DNA from: Caloramator proteoclasticus DSM 10124
GTDB taxonomy: Bacteria > Bacillota > Clostridia > Clostridiales > Caloramatoraceae
Direction: 5' to 3'
DNA: 64,000 nt
Assembly (NCBI RefSeq): GCF_900129265.1
Contig: NZ_FQVG01000005.1
Coordinates: 1-64,000, forward strand
The notes beneath the pieces were generated by a model. The model had not been told where the DNA came from, did no database searches, and saw nothing but the letters and a program-made list of their open reading frames with translations. This document shows positions 17,753-25,129 of the stretch, one piece after another. The translations under genes and the position numbers were made by a program. Each line of letters begins with the position of its first letter. Within the stretch, counting starts at the first letter, position 1.

Positions 17753-17839
17753 GGAGCTTTTATTTACTAATTTTTAATCTGCAAATAGAGGAATTTTAAT
17801 TTTTATGAAGAATAATTACAAAATAAGGGGGTGGGTTTC

Positions 17840-18574
17840 TTGATTAATTTTGCTCATAGGGGTGCAAGTGGTCGTTATCCAGAGAATACAATACTTGCCT
17901 TTGAAAAGGCACTTGAGTTTGGAGCAAATGGAATAGAGACTGATGTTCAAATGACTAAGGATGGAATACTTGTTTTAATGCACGATGAGATGGTAAATAG
18001 AACTACAGATGGAATAGGTTTTGTAAAGGATTATACCTTTTCTGAAATAAAAAAGTTAGATGCAGGTTCTTGGTTTTCTAAGGAGTATCTAAACGAAAAG
18101 GTTCCATCTGTTGAGGAATTGTTGCTTCTTGTTAAGGGGAAAAAGGTGGTTGTAAATTTTGAAATTAAAAATACTATAATTGAGTATGAGGGGATAGAGG
18201 AGAAACTTTTAGACCTAATTTATCGTTATGGTATGCAGAAAAATGTTATTATATCAAGTTTTAATCATTATTCTGTTGTAAGGGTAAAGAAGCTCTCAAG
18301 TGAAATAAAAACAGGGTTATTATATATGGAAAACCTATATTGTCCAGAAAAGTATGCAAAATATGTAGGTGTAGATGCACTTCATCCCTATTTCTATTCT
18401 CTTGGAAAGGATGTTGTAGGTCAAATTAAAAAGGAAGACATAATGATAAATACCTTTACGGTAAATGATACAAATTATATGAAGTATTTGATGAGTATTG
18501 GGGTAGATGGGATTATAACAAATTATCCAGAAAAGCTAAATAAGTTGATGATAAACCAAAGAGAGGCATCATAG
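17840..18574 (+). CDS. Glycerophosphodiester phosphodiesterase
   Basis: A 244-residue cytosolic GDPD-family enzyme that hydrolyses glycerophosphodiesters to glycerol-3-phosphate and an alcohol. Active-site motifs are AHRGASGRYPENT (His and Arg near the N-terminus), GIETDVQMTKDGILVLMHD, and FEIKN; the C-terminus has GVDGIITNYPEK. No signal peptide, as in UgpQ-type enzymes. TTG 17840 is chosen because AAGGGGGTG ends at 17832; a GTG at 17831 overlaps the ribosome site. Its TAG stop lies inside the terminator hairpin that was duplicated by copy C of the foldback element. Confidence 0.9.
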   Translation: MINFAHRGASGRYPENTILAFEKALEFGANGIETDVQMTKDGILVLMHDEMVNRTTDGIGFVKDYTFSEIKKLDAGSWFSKEYLNEKVPSVEELLLLVKGKKVVVNFEIKNTIIEYEGIEEKLLDLIYRYGMQKNVIISSFNHYSVVRVKKLSSEIKTGLLYMENLYCPEKYAKYVGVDALHPYFYSLGKDVVGQIKKEDIMINTFTVNDTNYMKYLMSIGVDGIITNYPEKLNKLMINQREAS

Positions 18575-18585
18575 ATGCCTCTCTT
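18557..18585. repeat. Terminator hairpin, left copy of a 29-bp direct repeat
   Basis: Contains a perfect hairpin, AGAGAGGCATC-ATA-GATGCCTCTCT, and the stop codon of the glycerophosphodiesterase gene. The 29 bp recur exactly at 18866-18894, on the other side of foldback element copy C. Confidence 0.85.
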
Positions 18586-18865
18586 CAGGTTATTGAAAAA
18601 GTTATCTTTTAATTAGCCCTATGAATGATTTCTTGGGCATTCGTTCATTTCGCTAATCAATTCTAAGCTTTTCTTTGTTTGAAAAGTCCTACCCTCGCGA
18701 TGCCATCGTCCTGATGGCCGCTCGGCTCGGCACGTCCTGTGCCGAATTACGGACTTTTTCAAAGTCGAAAAGCTAAGAATTGCTAAAGCTCACTAAAGAG
18801 CCCATTGAAATCCATTCATAGGGCTTTTTCATAATTTAGCTAACAAGTAGTTTTGTTAACAATCT
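18586..18865. mobile_element. Foldback (MITE-like) element, copy C, ~280 bp
   Basis: Third copy of the element: left arm TAGCCCTATGAATGATTTC, right arm GAAATCCATTCATAGGGC (compensatory changes keep the pairing although both arms differ from copy A), and the identical GC-rich core with two hairpins sharing a GTCCT loop. It separates two convergent genes and is flanked by exact 29-bp copies of a terminator hairpin. Confidence 0.78.
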
Positions 18866-18894
18866 CAAAGAGAGGCATCATAGATGCCTCTCTT
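18866..18894. repeat. Terminator hairpin, right copy of the 29-bp direct repeat
   Basis: Exact copy of 18557-18585. Its last two bases are part of the stop codon of the minus-strand GerM lipoprotein gene, so before insertion one hairpin served both convergent genes. Confidence 0.85.
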
Positions 18895-19951
18895 ACTTTA
18901 TCTCGTATATGTTTTTATAATCTACATAGAAAACCTCATTTTCTGTTATTGCTATATGCCCTGATTCATAGGGCTTTCCATCAACTGAAATATAAACTTT
19001 ATCAACATTATAGTAATCACCAAGTGTATTTACAAGGCTTTGCAATATCATTGATTCTAATGAGGAACCTGCATTCATCTCCTCGATGAATTTACTGTTA
19101 ACATCTACATATACCTTGTTTTGACTGTTGTTAAAGTAAAGTTTGTTTATTTTTGTATTTGGCCCAAAAACTTTATTCAAATCTTCCTTTGGAGGGTTTT
19201 TTAAAAATTTTTCTATTGTGGTATTAACATTTTCATTTGTATAGAGTAAAACCTTTTCAGCTTTAAAGGCAAGTTTTTCGTTATTGAAATCTGGATAATA
19301 GAATTTTATTGTTTGGACATATGGTACATTGTAAGTTATCTTTTCAAGATTGCTCTCTATCGATACATCTCCGCTTTTATAAACTGTTTTTACAAGACCA
19401 ACATTTTTTACATAGTAGTCGAAATTTTTATAGTCGTTTCCTTCTGTGGTAACTTCTATAGCTGTATATTCTCCACTTGGGGTAGTTATTTTTGCTTCTG
19501 TATTTGAGATATACCTCTTTAATCCATCTTTTGTTGTCCAAGTTGTTCCCTTTTCTATGGGCTCCTTCAATAGAATGTCATAGTTTGAATTCGTAGATGA
19601 AAGCAGATTTTCCTTATAGTAGTATTCTTCTCTTGAAGATATTAATCTTAATTCTCCATTCTTTATTTCATACACCTTTGATAGCGTAGTTCCAGGGTTT
19701 ACATCTCTTATTTGTATCCTATCTCCTTCAATGTAGTCTACATAGGTTTCGTGCTCGGCATATTCATTACCAATACCTTGATATTTCATAAAAACGTTTT
19801 CTTTAAAGGGGAAATAATCTTTAACTGTAAGTTTGGTGTTATCTTTAGGTGTTGTATCTGTAGGTTTATTAGATTTTGAGCAGGATGCAAAAGAAGACAA
19901 TATTAAAACACTCGATATAGCAATACAAATAATTTTTTCAATCCTTTTCAT
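18893..19951 (-). CDS. Lipoprotein with C-terminal GerMN domain
   Basis: A 352-residue lipoprotein: signal peptide with lipobox SSFASC (Cys ~24), a middle beta-rich region of unknown function (~45-210), and a C-terminal GerMN domain (~228-340) with VLLYTNENVN, NKLYFNNSQNKVYVDVNSKF and MILQSLVNTLGDYYNVDKVYISVDG. GerMN domains occur in GerM, needed for sporulation/germination peptidoglycan, and in other cell-surface lipoproteins. ATG behind GGAGGG. Transcribed alone toward the glycerophosphodiesterase gene. Confidence 0.82.
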   Translation of the reverse strand: MKRIEKIICIAISSVLILSSFASCSKSNKPTDTTPKDNTKLTVKDYFPFKENVFMKYQGIGNEYAEHETYVDYIEGDRIQIRDVNPGTTLSKVYEIKNGELRLISSREEYYYKENLLSSTNSNYDILLKEPIEKGTTWTTKDGLKRYISNTEAKITTPSGEYTAIEVTTEGNDYKNFDYYVKNVGLVKTVYKSGDVSIESNLEKITYNVPYVQTIKFYYPDFNNEKLAFKAEKVLLYTNENVNTTIEKFLKNPPKEDLNKVFGPNTKINKLYFNNSQNKVYVDVNSKFIEEMNAGSSLESMILQSLVNTLGDYYNVDKVYISVDGKPYESGHIAITENEVFYVDYKNIYEIK

Positions 19952-20057
19952 ATTATCCCTCCAATCTTTGTATATTTTTATTATACAATAAATGAGGTTA
20001 AAAAATATATATTTATTGATTACAGAATAGTAAAATTTAGAAGATATGCTTTTTATA

Positions 20058-20086
20058 TTTTAAAAAATATATTTTTGTATTATAAT
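20058..20086 (+). promoter_or_regulatory. Possible promoter of the small membrane peptide mRNA
   Basis: TATAAT at 20081-20086 with a weak TTTTAA at 20058-20063, 17 bp apart. It would start a transcript with an approximately 130-nt leader. Confidence 0.4.
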
Positions 20087-20119
20087 ATTACTTGTTACTA
20101 AATCAAAAATTTATAGCAG

Positions 20120-20216
20120 GTATGGCTTTGGTAAGAAAATGATGGGTTTTGCTTCCCTCTCTACTCTGGAGAGAGAAACGTTAAAAATGCCATACTAAAG
20201 ATGAAGGGAGGGAAGC
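20120..20216 (+). promoter_or_regulatory. Structured 5' leader masking the ribosome site of the small peptide
   Basis: GTATGGC (20120-20126) pairs with GCCATAC (20189-20195). GCTTCCCTC (20151-20159) is complementary to GAGGGAAGC (20208-20216), which contains the ribosome site of the peptide at 20221. Two short reading frames also lie in this leader (starting at ATG 20121 and 20139). The layout recalls type I toxin mRNAs whose ribosome site is masked until processed. Confidence 0.5.
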
Positions 20217-20220
20217 AAAA

Positions 20221-20388
20221 TTGGATAATGTTATTTTGATAGTTTTTACATTCGTTTTGTTGTTTATACCAATATGTAGTTTAGCTAATTATGATTATAT
20301 AAAGTTTAAAATTTTAACGTTATTTTCTATAGAGTTAATAAAGAGACAAAAAAATACACCAACAAAACGATATATATGTATAATATAA
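20221..20388 (+). CDS. Small membrane peptide, candidate type I toxin
   Basis: A 55-residue peptide from TTG 20221, 5 nt behind GGGAGGGAAGC. Residues 4-21 (VILIVFTFVLLFIPICSL) form one membrane span, followed by a basic tail (KRQKNTPTKRY). Size and shape fit type I toxins of the TxpA/Fst kind, but the sequence is not one I recognise. Support is contextual: a strong minus-strand promoter and terminator produce a ~70-nt antisense RNA over its 3' untranslated region, and the leader masks the ribosome site. A simple membrane microprotein remains possible. Confidence 0.45.
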   Translation: MDNVILIVFTFVLLFIPICSLANYDYIKFKILTLFSIELIKRQKNTPTKRYICII

Positions 20389-20389
20389 A

Positions 20390-20461
20390 GAAAAAAGCTG
20401 CTAATAAAAAGCAGCTAATGAAATAAAACCCATTATTTTCTCCTAATCGTTTCTCTCTCCT
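20390..20461 (-). ncRNA. Candidate antisense RNA (antitoxin-like), ~70 nt
   Basis: On the minus strand TTGAAT (complement of 20492-20497) and TATAAT (complement of 20468-20473) are 18 bp apart; transcription should start near 20461 with GGAGAGAG. It ends at a hairpin AGCTGCT/AGCAGCT (20396-20416) with six U's. The RNA is antisense to the region just after the small peptide gene. It repeats, in same sense, two blocks of that gene's leader: GGAGAGAGAAACG (20168-20180) and GAAAATGATGGGTTTT (20135-20150, one mismatch). Confidence 0.5.
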
Positions 20462-20467
20462 ATTACT

Positions 20468-20497
20468 ATTATAGCATATATATGTTTTTTTATTCAA
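20468..20497 (-). promoter_or_regulatory. Strong promoter of the antisense RNA
   Basis: Minus-strand TTGAAT, 18-bp spacer, perfect TATAAT. It points away from the queuosine operon. Confidence 0.6.
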
Positions 20498-20523
20498 TAC
20501 TTTATTATAATTTAAAACTAAAT

Positions 20524-20565
20524 AGGACAGTTCGAAACCATCCTGTCCTTAAACAAAACTACGGG
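20524..20565 (+). promoter_or_regulatory. preQ1-I riboswitch aptamer
   Basis: AGGACAG (20524-20530) pairs with CTGTCCT (20543-20549). The loop TTCGAAACCATC and the tail AAACAAAACTACGGG match the small preQ1-I class (loop type with UUCG-AA-CCAUC and an A-rich tail ending in ACUA that forms the H-type pseudoknot). It is followed by a terminator and precedes queuosine genes, as established for this class. When preQ1 is bound, the downstream terminator should form. Confidence 0.85.
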
Positions 20566-20592
20566 CTTTAGCTACAAATCTGTAGCTTTTAA

Positions 20593-20613
20593 GGGGCTGG
20601 TAGCCCCTTTTTT
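20593..20613 (+). terminator. Riboswitch-controlled terminator
   Basis: GGGGCT-GGT-AGCCCC followed by six T's. A competing pairing, GGGCT at 20563-20567 with AGCCC at 20602-20606, could act as antiterminator in the ligand-free state. An extra hairpin AGCTACA-AATC-TGTAGCT (20570-20587) lies between. Confidence 0.8.
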
Positions 20614-20632
20614 GATTTTTTGGAGGTGAATT

Positions 20633-21631
20633 ATGAAAAGAATTGGTATAACAACAACAGTACCACAGGAGGTATTAATTGCGGCAGGATATAAGGTTAT
20701 TGACTTAAACAATATATTCGTTACATCAAACAACTATATGGAGTATATAGACATAGCAGAGAAGGACGGTTTCCCAAAGAGTATGTGTGCTTGGATTAAG
20801 GGGCTCTATGGTGTTTGTATAAAGGAAGGAATAGATGAGGTTGTAGGCGTAGTTGAGGGGGATTGTTCAAATACAAGGGCATTGGTGGAGGTTTTAAAGT
20901 TAAAGGGAATAAAGATATATCCCTTTGCATATCCTAACTCACATAAATTAGAGGATGTAAAGAAATCATTAGATGATTTTATGGATATGTTTAATGTTAA
21001 AAAATCTGATGTTGAGGATGTTAGGAATAGACTAAATAAAGTAAGGGAGTTTTTAATTGAAGTAGATAATTTAACTGTAGATGGATATGCTACAGGCTTT
21101 GAAAATCACCTATATTTAGTTTCATCCAGTGATTTTAATGGAGATTATTTGGAGTTTGAAAATATGTTAAAGGAAAAGATAAAAAAAATAAAAGATAGAA
21201 ACAAAAAAGATTATCCTATAAGACTTGCCTACATTGGAGTTCCACCTATGATGGGGGACATATATGATTTTGTAGAAAGTATAGGTGCAAAGATTGTTTA
21301 TAATGAGGTTCAAAGGGAATTCTCCTTCCCAAGATTTAAGAATAATAAGGACATATATGAGCAGTACTATGACTACACATATCCCTATGATATTGAGTTT
21401 AGACTTCAAGAAATAAAAAGGCAGATTAAAGAAAGGGAAATAGATGGTGTTATACACTATACTCAAGCCTTTTGTTATAGGGGAATAGAGGATATTATAG
21501 TAAAGAGTAAGTTGGATGTTCCTGTTATAAACATTGAGGGAGATAAATTAAATGAACTTGATGCAAGAACAAAATTAAGGCTTGAGGCATTTGTGGATAT
21601 GTTAAAGGACAGAAGGGGATGGAGAAGGTGA
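20633..21631 (+). CDS. 2-hydroxyacyl-CoA dehydratase/benzoyl-CoA reductase-like protein, first gene of the queuosine operon
   Basis: A 332-residue protein of the HgdB/BcrC/double-cubane family: the fold start MKRIGITTTVPQEVLIAAGYKV is typical, and conserved Cys occur in KSMCAWIK (~52), YGVCIKEG (~62), EGDCSN (~78) and QAFCYRG, candidates for an iron-sulfur cluster. Family members, charged by an ATP-dependent activase, do difficult reductions or dehydrations. It overlaps its activase gene (21619) and sits behind a preQ1 riboswitch with queC, queD and queE. That context suggests a step in queuosine synthesis, for example preQ0 nitrile reduction or epoxyqueuosine reduction; this is inference. 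GGAGG precedes ATG 20633. Confidence 0.8.
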   Translation: MKRIGITTTVPQEVLIAAGYKVIDLNNIFVTSNNYMEYIDIAEKDGFPKSMCAWIKGLYGVCIKEGIDEVVGVVEGDCSNTRALVEVLKLKGIKIYPFAYPNSHKLEDVKKSLDDFMDMFNVKKSDVEDVRNRLNKVREFLIEVDNLTVDGYATGFENHLYLVSSSDFNGDYLEFENMLKEKIKKIKDRNKKDYPIRLAYIGVPPMMGDIYDFVESIGAKIVYNEVQREFSFPRFKNNKDIYEQYYDYTYPYDIEFRLQEIKRQIKEREIDGVIHYTQAFCYRGIEDIIVKSKLDVPVINIEGDKLNELDARTKLRLEAFVDMLKDRRGWRR

Positions 21632-22392
21632 GGATATTAGGAATAGATTTAGGAAGCAGAGAAGTTAAAATTGTTTTTTTTGAAAATGGCAGGATTGTTA
21701 GAAAAAATAAGATTAGTACAATGAGATTTTATAGAGATTACTGCATTAAGGATAATGGTTTAATTATAGATAAAGAAAAACTTGATATAGGTGAGTTTGA
21801 TGTTGGAATTTCAACAGGATATGGAAGAAATAATATAAATATAAAGGACTTTACTCCAATTAATGAGGTAAAGGCACATATATATGGTGCATTATTTCAA
21901 ACTGGACTTAATGATTTTATTTTATTAGATTTAGGAGGACAGGATGTTAAGGTTGTAAGGGTTGAAAAGGGTGTAATGACAGATATAGAACTCAATGACA
22001 AGTGTGCCGCATCCTGTGGAAGATACTTAGAAAATATGGCGAACATTTTAGAGGTTGATTTAGACTATATGACAAGGTTTTATAAAGAGCCAGTTCACTT
22101 AAATTCTACCTGTGCAGTTTTTTCAGAATCTGAGCTTATAGGTAAAATAGCAGAGGGAGTACCTATAGAAAATCTTTGTGCAGGTGTAAACTATTCATTA
22201 TATAAAAGGTTAAGTCCAATGCTTACAAGGTTTAAGTCAAATAGAATAGTTCTATCTGGTGGAGCATCACTTAATAGTGCTTTAATAGAGTATTTAAAGA
22301 ATGATTATAATGAAGTAATAATTTTAGAGGATGCACAGTTTAATGGTGCAATAGGATGTTGTTATTATGGAGAAAGGATGGGATTAAAATGA
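21619..22392 (+). CDS. Acyl-CoA dehydratase activase-like ATPase (HgdC/BadF family)
   Basis: A 257-residue ASKHA-fold ATPase: phosphate-1 motif [14 protein letters not shown], phosphate-2 motif [13 protein letters not shown], a cluster Cys in [16 protein letters not shown] and the second Cys in [14 protein letters not shown], and the adenosine motif VLSGGASLN. In the family a homodimer holds one [4Fe-4S] cluster through these Cys and uses ATP to drive an electron into the partner dehydratase. It overlaps both the upstream dehydratase-like gene and queC, so all are translated as a unit. The partner is almost certainly the 20633 protein. Confidence 0.85.
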   Translation: MEKVRILGIDLGSREVKIVFFENGRIVRKNKISTMRFYRDYCIKDNGLIIDKEKLDIGEFDVGISTGYGRNNINIKDFTPINEVKAHIYGALFQTGLNDFILLDLGGQDVKVVRVEKGVMTDIELNDKCAASCGRYLENMANILEVDLDYMTRFYKEPVHLNSTCAVFSESELIGKIAEGVPIENLCAGVNYSLYKRLSPMLTRFKSNRIVLSGGASLNSALIEYLKNDYNEVIILEDAQFNGAIGCCYYGERMGLK

Positions 22393-23066
22393 AAAAGGCT
22401 GTTGTACTTTTATCAGGAGGATTAGATTCAACGACTGCATTGTATCTTGCAAAATCACAAGGATTTGAAACCTATGCCATATCCTTTGACTATGGTCAAA
22501 GGCACGATAAGGAGCTTGAATGTGCTAAAAGGGTAGCAGAGGCAGCAGGTGTTAAGGAACATATTATAGTTAAAACTAATATGGATGCTTGGGGAGGATC
22601 AGCATTAACTGACAAAAACATTGATGTTCCAGAGGGTGATATAAATAGAAGTGATATACCAATAACTTATGTTCCAGCAAGAAATATGATATTTTTAGCC
22701 TTTGCGGCATCCTATGCAGAAAAGATAGGTGCACAGGACATATTTATAGGTGTAAGTGAAGTTGATTATTCAGGATATGTTGATTGTAGGCAGGAGTTTT
22801 TAGATGCAATGGAGCAGGCTATAAACAAAGGCACTGTTTGTGGAGTTGAGGGAAGAAGAATAAAGATAAATGCACCATTTATAAATATGACTAAAGCAGA
22901 GGAAATTAAGCTTGGAATGGAGCTTGGGGTTGATTATTCTTTAACTTGGTCCTGCTATAAAGGGGAAGAAAAGGCCTGTGGAGTATGTGATAGCTGTCTT
23001 TTAAGGCTTAAGGCATTTAAAGAAGCAGGATTTGAGGACCCAATAGAATATAAGGAGGAAAGATGA
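22389..23066 (+). CDS. queC: 7-cyano-7-deazaguanine synthase QueC
   Basis: A 225-residue ATP-dependent enzyme making preQ0 from 7-carboxy-7-deazaguanine and ammonia. The PP-loop is [10 protein letters not shown] near the N-terminus; the C-terminal zinc site reads [21 protein letters not shown] 22389 overlaps the previous stop (ATGA). The product preQ0 would be the substrate for the missing nitrile reductase step. Confidence 0.93.
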   Translation: MKKAVVLLSGGLDSTTALYLAKSQGFETYAISFDYGQRHDKELECAKRVAEAAGVKEHIIVKTNMDAWGGSALTDKNIDVPEGDINRSDIPITYVPARNMIFLAFAASYAEKIGAQDIFIGVSEVDYSGYVDCRQEFLDAMEQAINKGTVCGVEGRRIKINAPFINMTKAEEIKLGMELGVDYSLTWSCYKGEEKACGVCDSCLLRLKAFKEAGFEDPIEYKEER

Positions 23067-23491
23067 TGCTTACTGTATCTAAAGAATTTGCCTTTGAGGC
23101 TGCCCATATGCTATCAGAACACGAGGGAGATTGTAAAAATCTACACGGACACAGCTACAAAATGATAGTTGAAGCTACAGGTGATATGAAAGATGGTATG
23201 GTTATAGATTTTAAGGATTTAAAAAATATTGTAAAAGAAACTATTATAGATAAAATAGACCATTCATTTATTTATTTTAATGCTTCAAAGGATGAGGTAG
23301 AACACAAAATAGCAGATATTTTAAAGAAGTCAGGAAAAAGGGTATTTGAGGTTAATTATAGACCTACTGCAGAAAATATGGCAACAGATTTTTATAATAT
23401 TTTAAATGACAAGTTAGCGGATAAAGGGATAAGGGTTGTATCTATAACACTTTATGAAACACAAACAAGCTTTGCAAAGGTGGTAGGTTAA
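23063..23491 (+). CDS. queD: 6-carboxy-5,6,7,8-tetrahydropterin synthase QueD
   Basis: A 142-residue 6-pyruvoyl-tetrahydropterin-synthase-fold enzyme. It has the zinc His in FEAAHML and [11 protein letters not shown], with the catalytic Cys in the same segment, and DHSFIYF and the C-terminal [11 protein letters not shown]. It converts dihydroneopterin triphosphate to 6-carboxytetrahydropterin. Start ATG overlaps queC by 4 bp behind AAGGAGG. GTP cyclohydrolase I (folE) is not in this operon. Confidence 0.92.
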   Translation: MMLTVSKEFAFEAAHMLSEHEGDCKNLHGHSYKMIVEATGDMKDGMVIDFKDLKNIVKETIIDKIDHSFIYFNASKDEVEHKIADILKKSGKRVFEVNYRPTAENMATDFYNILNDKLADKGIRVVSITLYETQTSFAKVVG

Positions 23492-24223
23492 TTGAAAAGA
23501 GAAGAATTTTTAAATGAAAAAATACCTATGGTTGAGATATTTAACAGTATATCAGGAGAAGGAATAACAAGTGGTTTTTTAACAACATTTGTAAGGGTAT
23601 ATGGCTGTAATTTAAGATGTAGCTATTGTGATACAAAATACAGCTATGATGGAGAATATAGTCTAATGGCACCTATTGAAATTTTAGGTGAGGTTAATAG
23701 ATTAAACTGCAAAAGAGTTATTGTTACAGGTGGAGAACCACTTGAGGAAGAAAAAATAAAAAGATATATTCCACTTTATCTTGCACAAAATGGTTATGAG
23801 GTTAGAATTGAAACAAATGGAAGTGTAAGACTTTATGACGAGGATGAAATATATCAATTTACCAGTAAAAAAGAAAGGAAAAATCTCTTTTACACATTAG
23901 ATATAAAATGCCCCTCCTCAAATATGGATAAGTTTAATATATTTGAAGAAAACTTTAAAAGGTTAATATTGGGTGATGAAATAAAGTTTGTTGTGGGAAA
24001 TGTTGATGATTTGGATTATTCAATAGATGTAGTAAAAAGGTATAAAGAATATTTCAAAGGAGTTACATTAAATTTTTCACCTGTATTTTCAAAGATAGAA
24101 CCAAGCCAAATTGTAGATTATCTAAAGATAATAAATAAATTTTTTGCTGAAAATAATTTAGATGTAAGGCTCAATTTGCAACTTCATAAAATTATCTGGG
24201 ATAAGGATAAAAGAGGGGTATAA
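23492..24223 (+). CDS. queE: 7-carboxy-7-deazaguanine synthase QueE (radical SAM)
   Basis: A 243-residue radical-SAM enzyme. The cluster motif is CNLRCSYCDTKYSYDG (CxxxCxxC) near residue 38, the SAM-binding GGEP is in VTGGEPLEE, and the N-terminal substrate motif FNSISGEG is present. It makes the deazapurine ring from 6-carboxytetrahydropterin. TTG start directly after the queD stop, with AGGTGG upstream. Last recognised que gene in the operon. Confidence 0.92.
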   Translation: MKREEFLNEKIPMVEIFNSISGEGITSGFLTTFVRVYGCNLRCSYCDTKYSYDGEYSLMAPIEILGEVNRLNCKRVIVTGGEPLEEEKIKRYIPLYLAQNGYEVRIETNGSVRLYDEDEIYQFTSKKERKNLFYTLDIKCPSSNMDKFNIFEENFKRLILGDEIKFVVGNVDDLDYSIDVVKRYKEYFKGVTLNFSPVFSKIEPSQIVDYLKIINKFFAENNLDVRLNLQLHKIIWDKDKRGV

Positions 24224-24314
24224 CTGGCAGCCATATCACTTATAACTTTATGAGAAGTTGGTATAAATAAATGTTTTTTTAGGGAAAATAATAGTGATTG
24301 AGAGGAGGGGTCTT

Positions 24315-24494
24315 ATGGCAAGTAGAGAACAGCTAAAAGCAGTTGCAGCATCTTGTACTAAATATCAAGCAGAAGGATTTACATCTTCCGCAGGGGCAGT
24401 TGATAAAAGCTGTGAAAACTGTGTAAACTTTGATGGTTATAAGTGCACAGTAAACGCCTTTGATAAGGTATTAACAGGATTAGACCAAGGATAA
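24315..24494 (+). CDS. Small four-cysteine protein of unknown function
   Basis: A 59-residue protein starting at ATG 24315, 4 nt behind GAGGAGGGG. Cysteines at 14, 33, 36 and 44 (KSCENCVNF, YKCTVN) could bind a metal. The pattern resembles small clostridial proteins of the DUF1540 type, but I cannot assign it. It lies 91 bp after queE and ends in a strong terminator. Confidence 0.6.
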   Translation: MASREQLKAVAASCTKYQAEGFTSSAGAVDKSCENCVNFDGYKCTVNAFDKVLTGLDQG

Positions 24495-24536
24495 AAATAA
24501 CAGCCACATAGTATAATTCTATGTGGCTGTTATTTT
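24494..24536. terminator. Terminator after the four-cysteine protein
   Basis: AAAATAACAGCCACATAG pairs with CTATGTGGCTGTTATTTT, a long stem with A- and T-runs on both sides, so it can work in both directions. Confidence 0.85.
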
Positions 24537-24707
24537 GGTTCTTTGTTAAAGATAAGAGTAGGTATTCAATTTAGAATGTCTAAACTTTGAAAATGATTTT
24601 TAAAAGATTAGCAGATGTAAAACCTTTAAACGTTAAGCTAATATAAAGTTGAAAAATTCTGAAAAATAATATAGTATTAAATTAATAAATATATAAGGGG
24701 TGATACT

Positions 24708-24965
24708 GTGAAGGTTATAAAAAGGGATGGCAGTTTACAGGAATTTACTATTGATAAGATTATAAAGAGTATAAGAGCAGCATCAGATGATATAGGAGAA
24801 CCACTCAATGAATCTGATTTACATAATATTGCAAAGGATATAGAGGGCGAAATAAAGGGACTTGGAAAAGAAGAGGTTTCCTTTGAAATAATAAGAAGAA
24901 TGATAGCAGATACATTAAACAGAGAAGGTTTTAAGGATGTTGCAAAGGCATATGTTGAATATTAG
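24708..24965 (+). CDS. Stand-alone ATP-cone domain protein
   Basis: An 85-residue protein consisting only of an ATP-cone: KVIKRDGSLQEFTIDKIIKSI at the start and FEIIRRMIADTLNREGFKDVAKAYVEY at the end. ATP-cones sense ATP/dATP in class I and III ribonucleotide reductases and in NrdR. No reductase or zinc finger is attached and the frame ends cleanly, so it is an orphan domain, perhaps acting in trans. GTG start behind AGGGGTG. Confidence 0.75.
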   Translation: MKVIKRDGSLQEFTIDKIIKSIRAASDDIGEPLNESDLHNIAKDIEGEIKGLGKEEVSFEIIRRMIADTLNREGFKDVAKAYVEY

Positions 24966-24975
24966 TTTATTAAAT

Positions 24976-24997
24976 AGCTGTCACAAAGGTGGCAGCT
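24976..24997 (+). terminator. Terminator after the ATP-cone gene
   Basis: AGCTGTCAC-AAAG-GTGGCAGCT (one G-U pair) followed by GTTTATTTTTA. Confidence 0.75.
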
Positions 24998-25129
24998 GTT
25001 TATTTTTATGCTAAAATTATAATTATTATGGGCATAGTAATTAGTATAAATAATAGTTTTAGACTTTTTATTGCTTATGTACGAAGTTAACCTCTTAAAT
25101 AACATTATAAAAAGTTTAAGGAGGATATT

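Noticed and set aside
20168-20460. Simple long-range hairpin of the whole toxin mRNA
   Set aside because: The two complementary blocks are in the same order at both ends, so they cannot both pair in a nested fold; only one at a time or a pseudoknot is possible.
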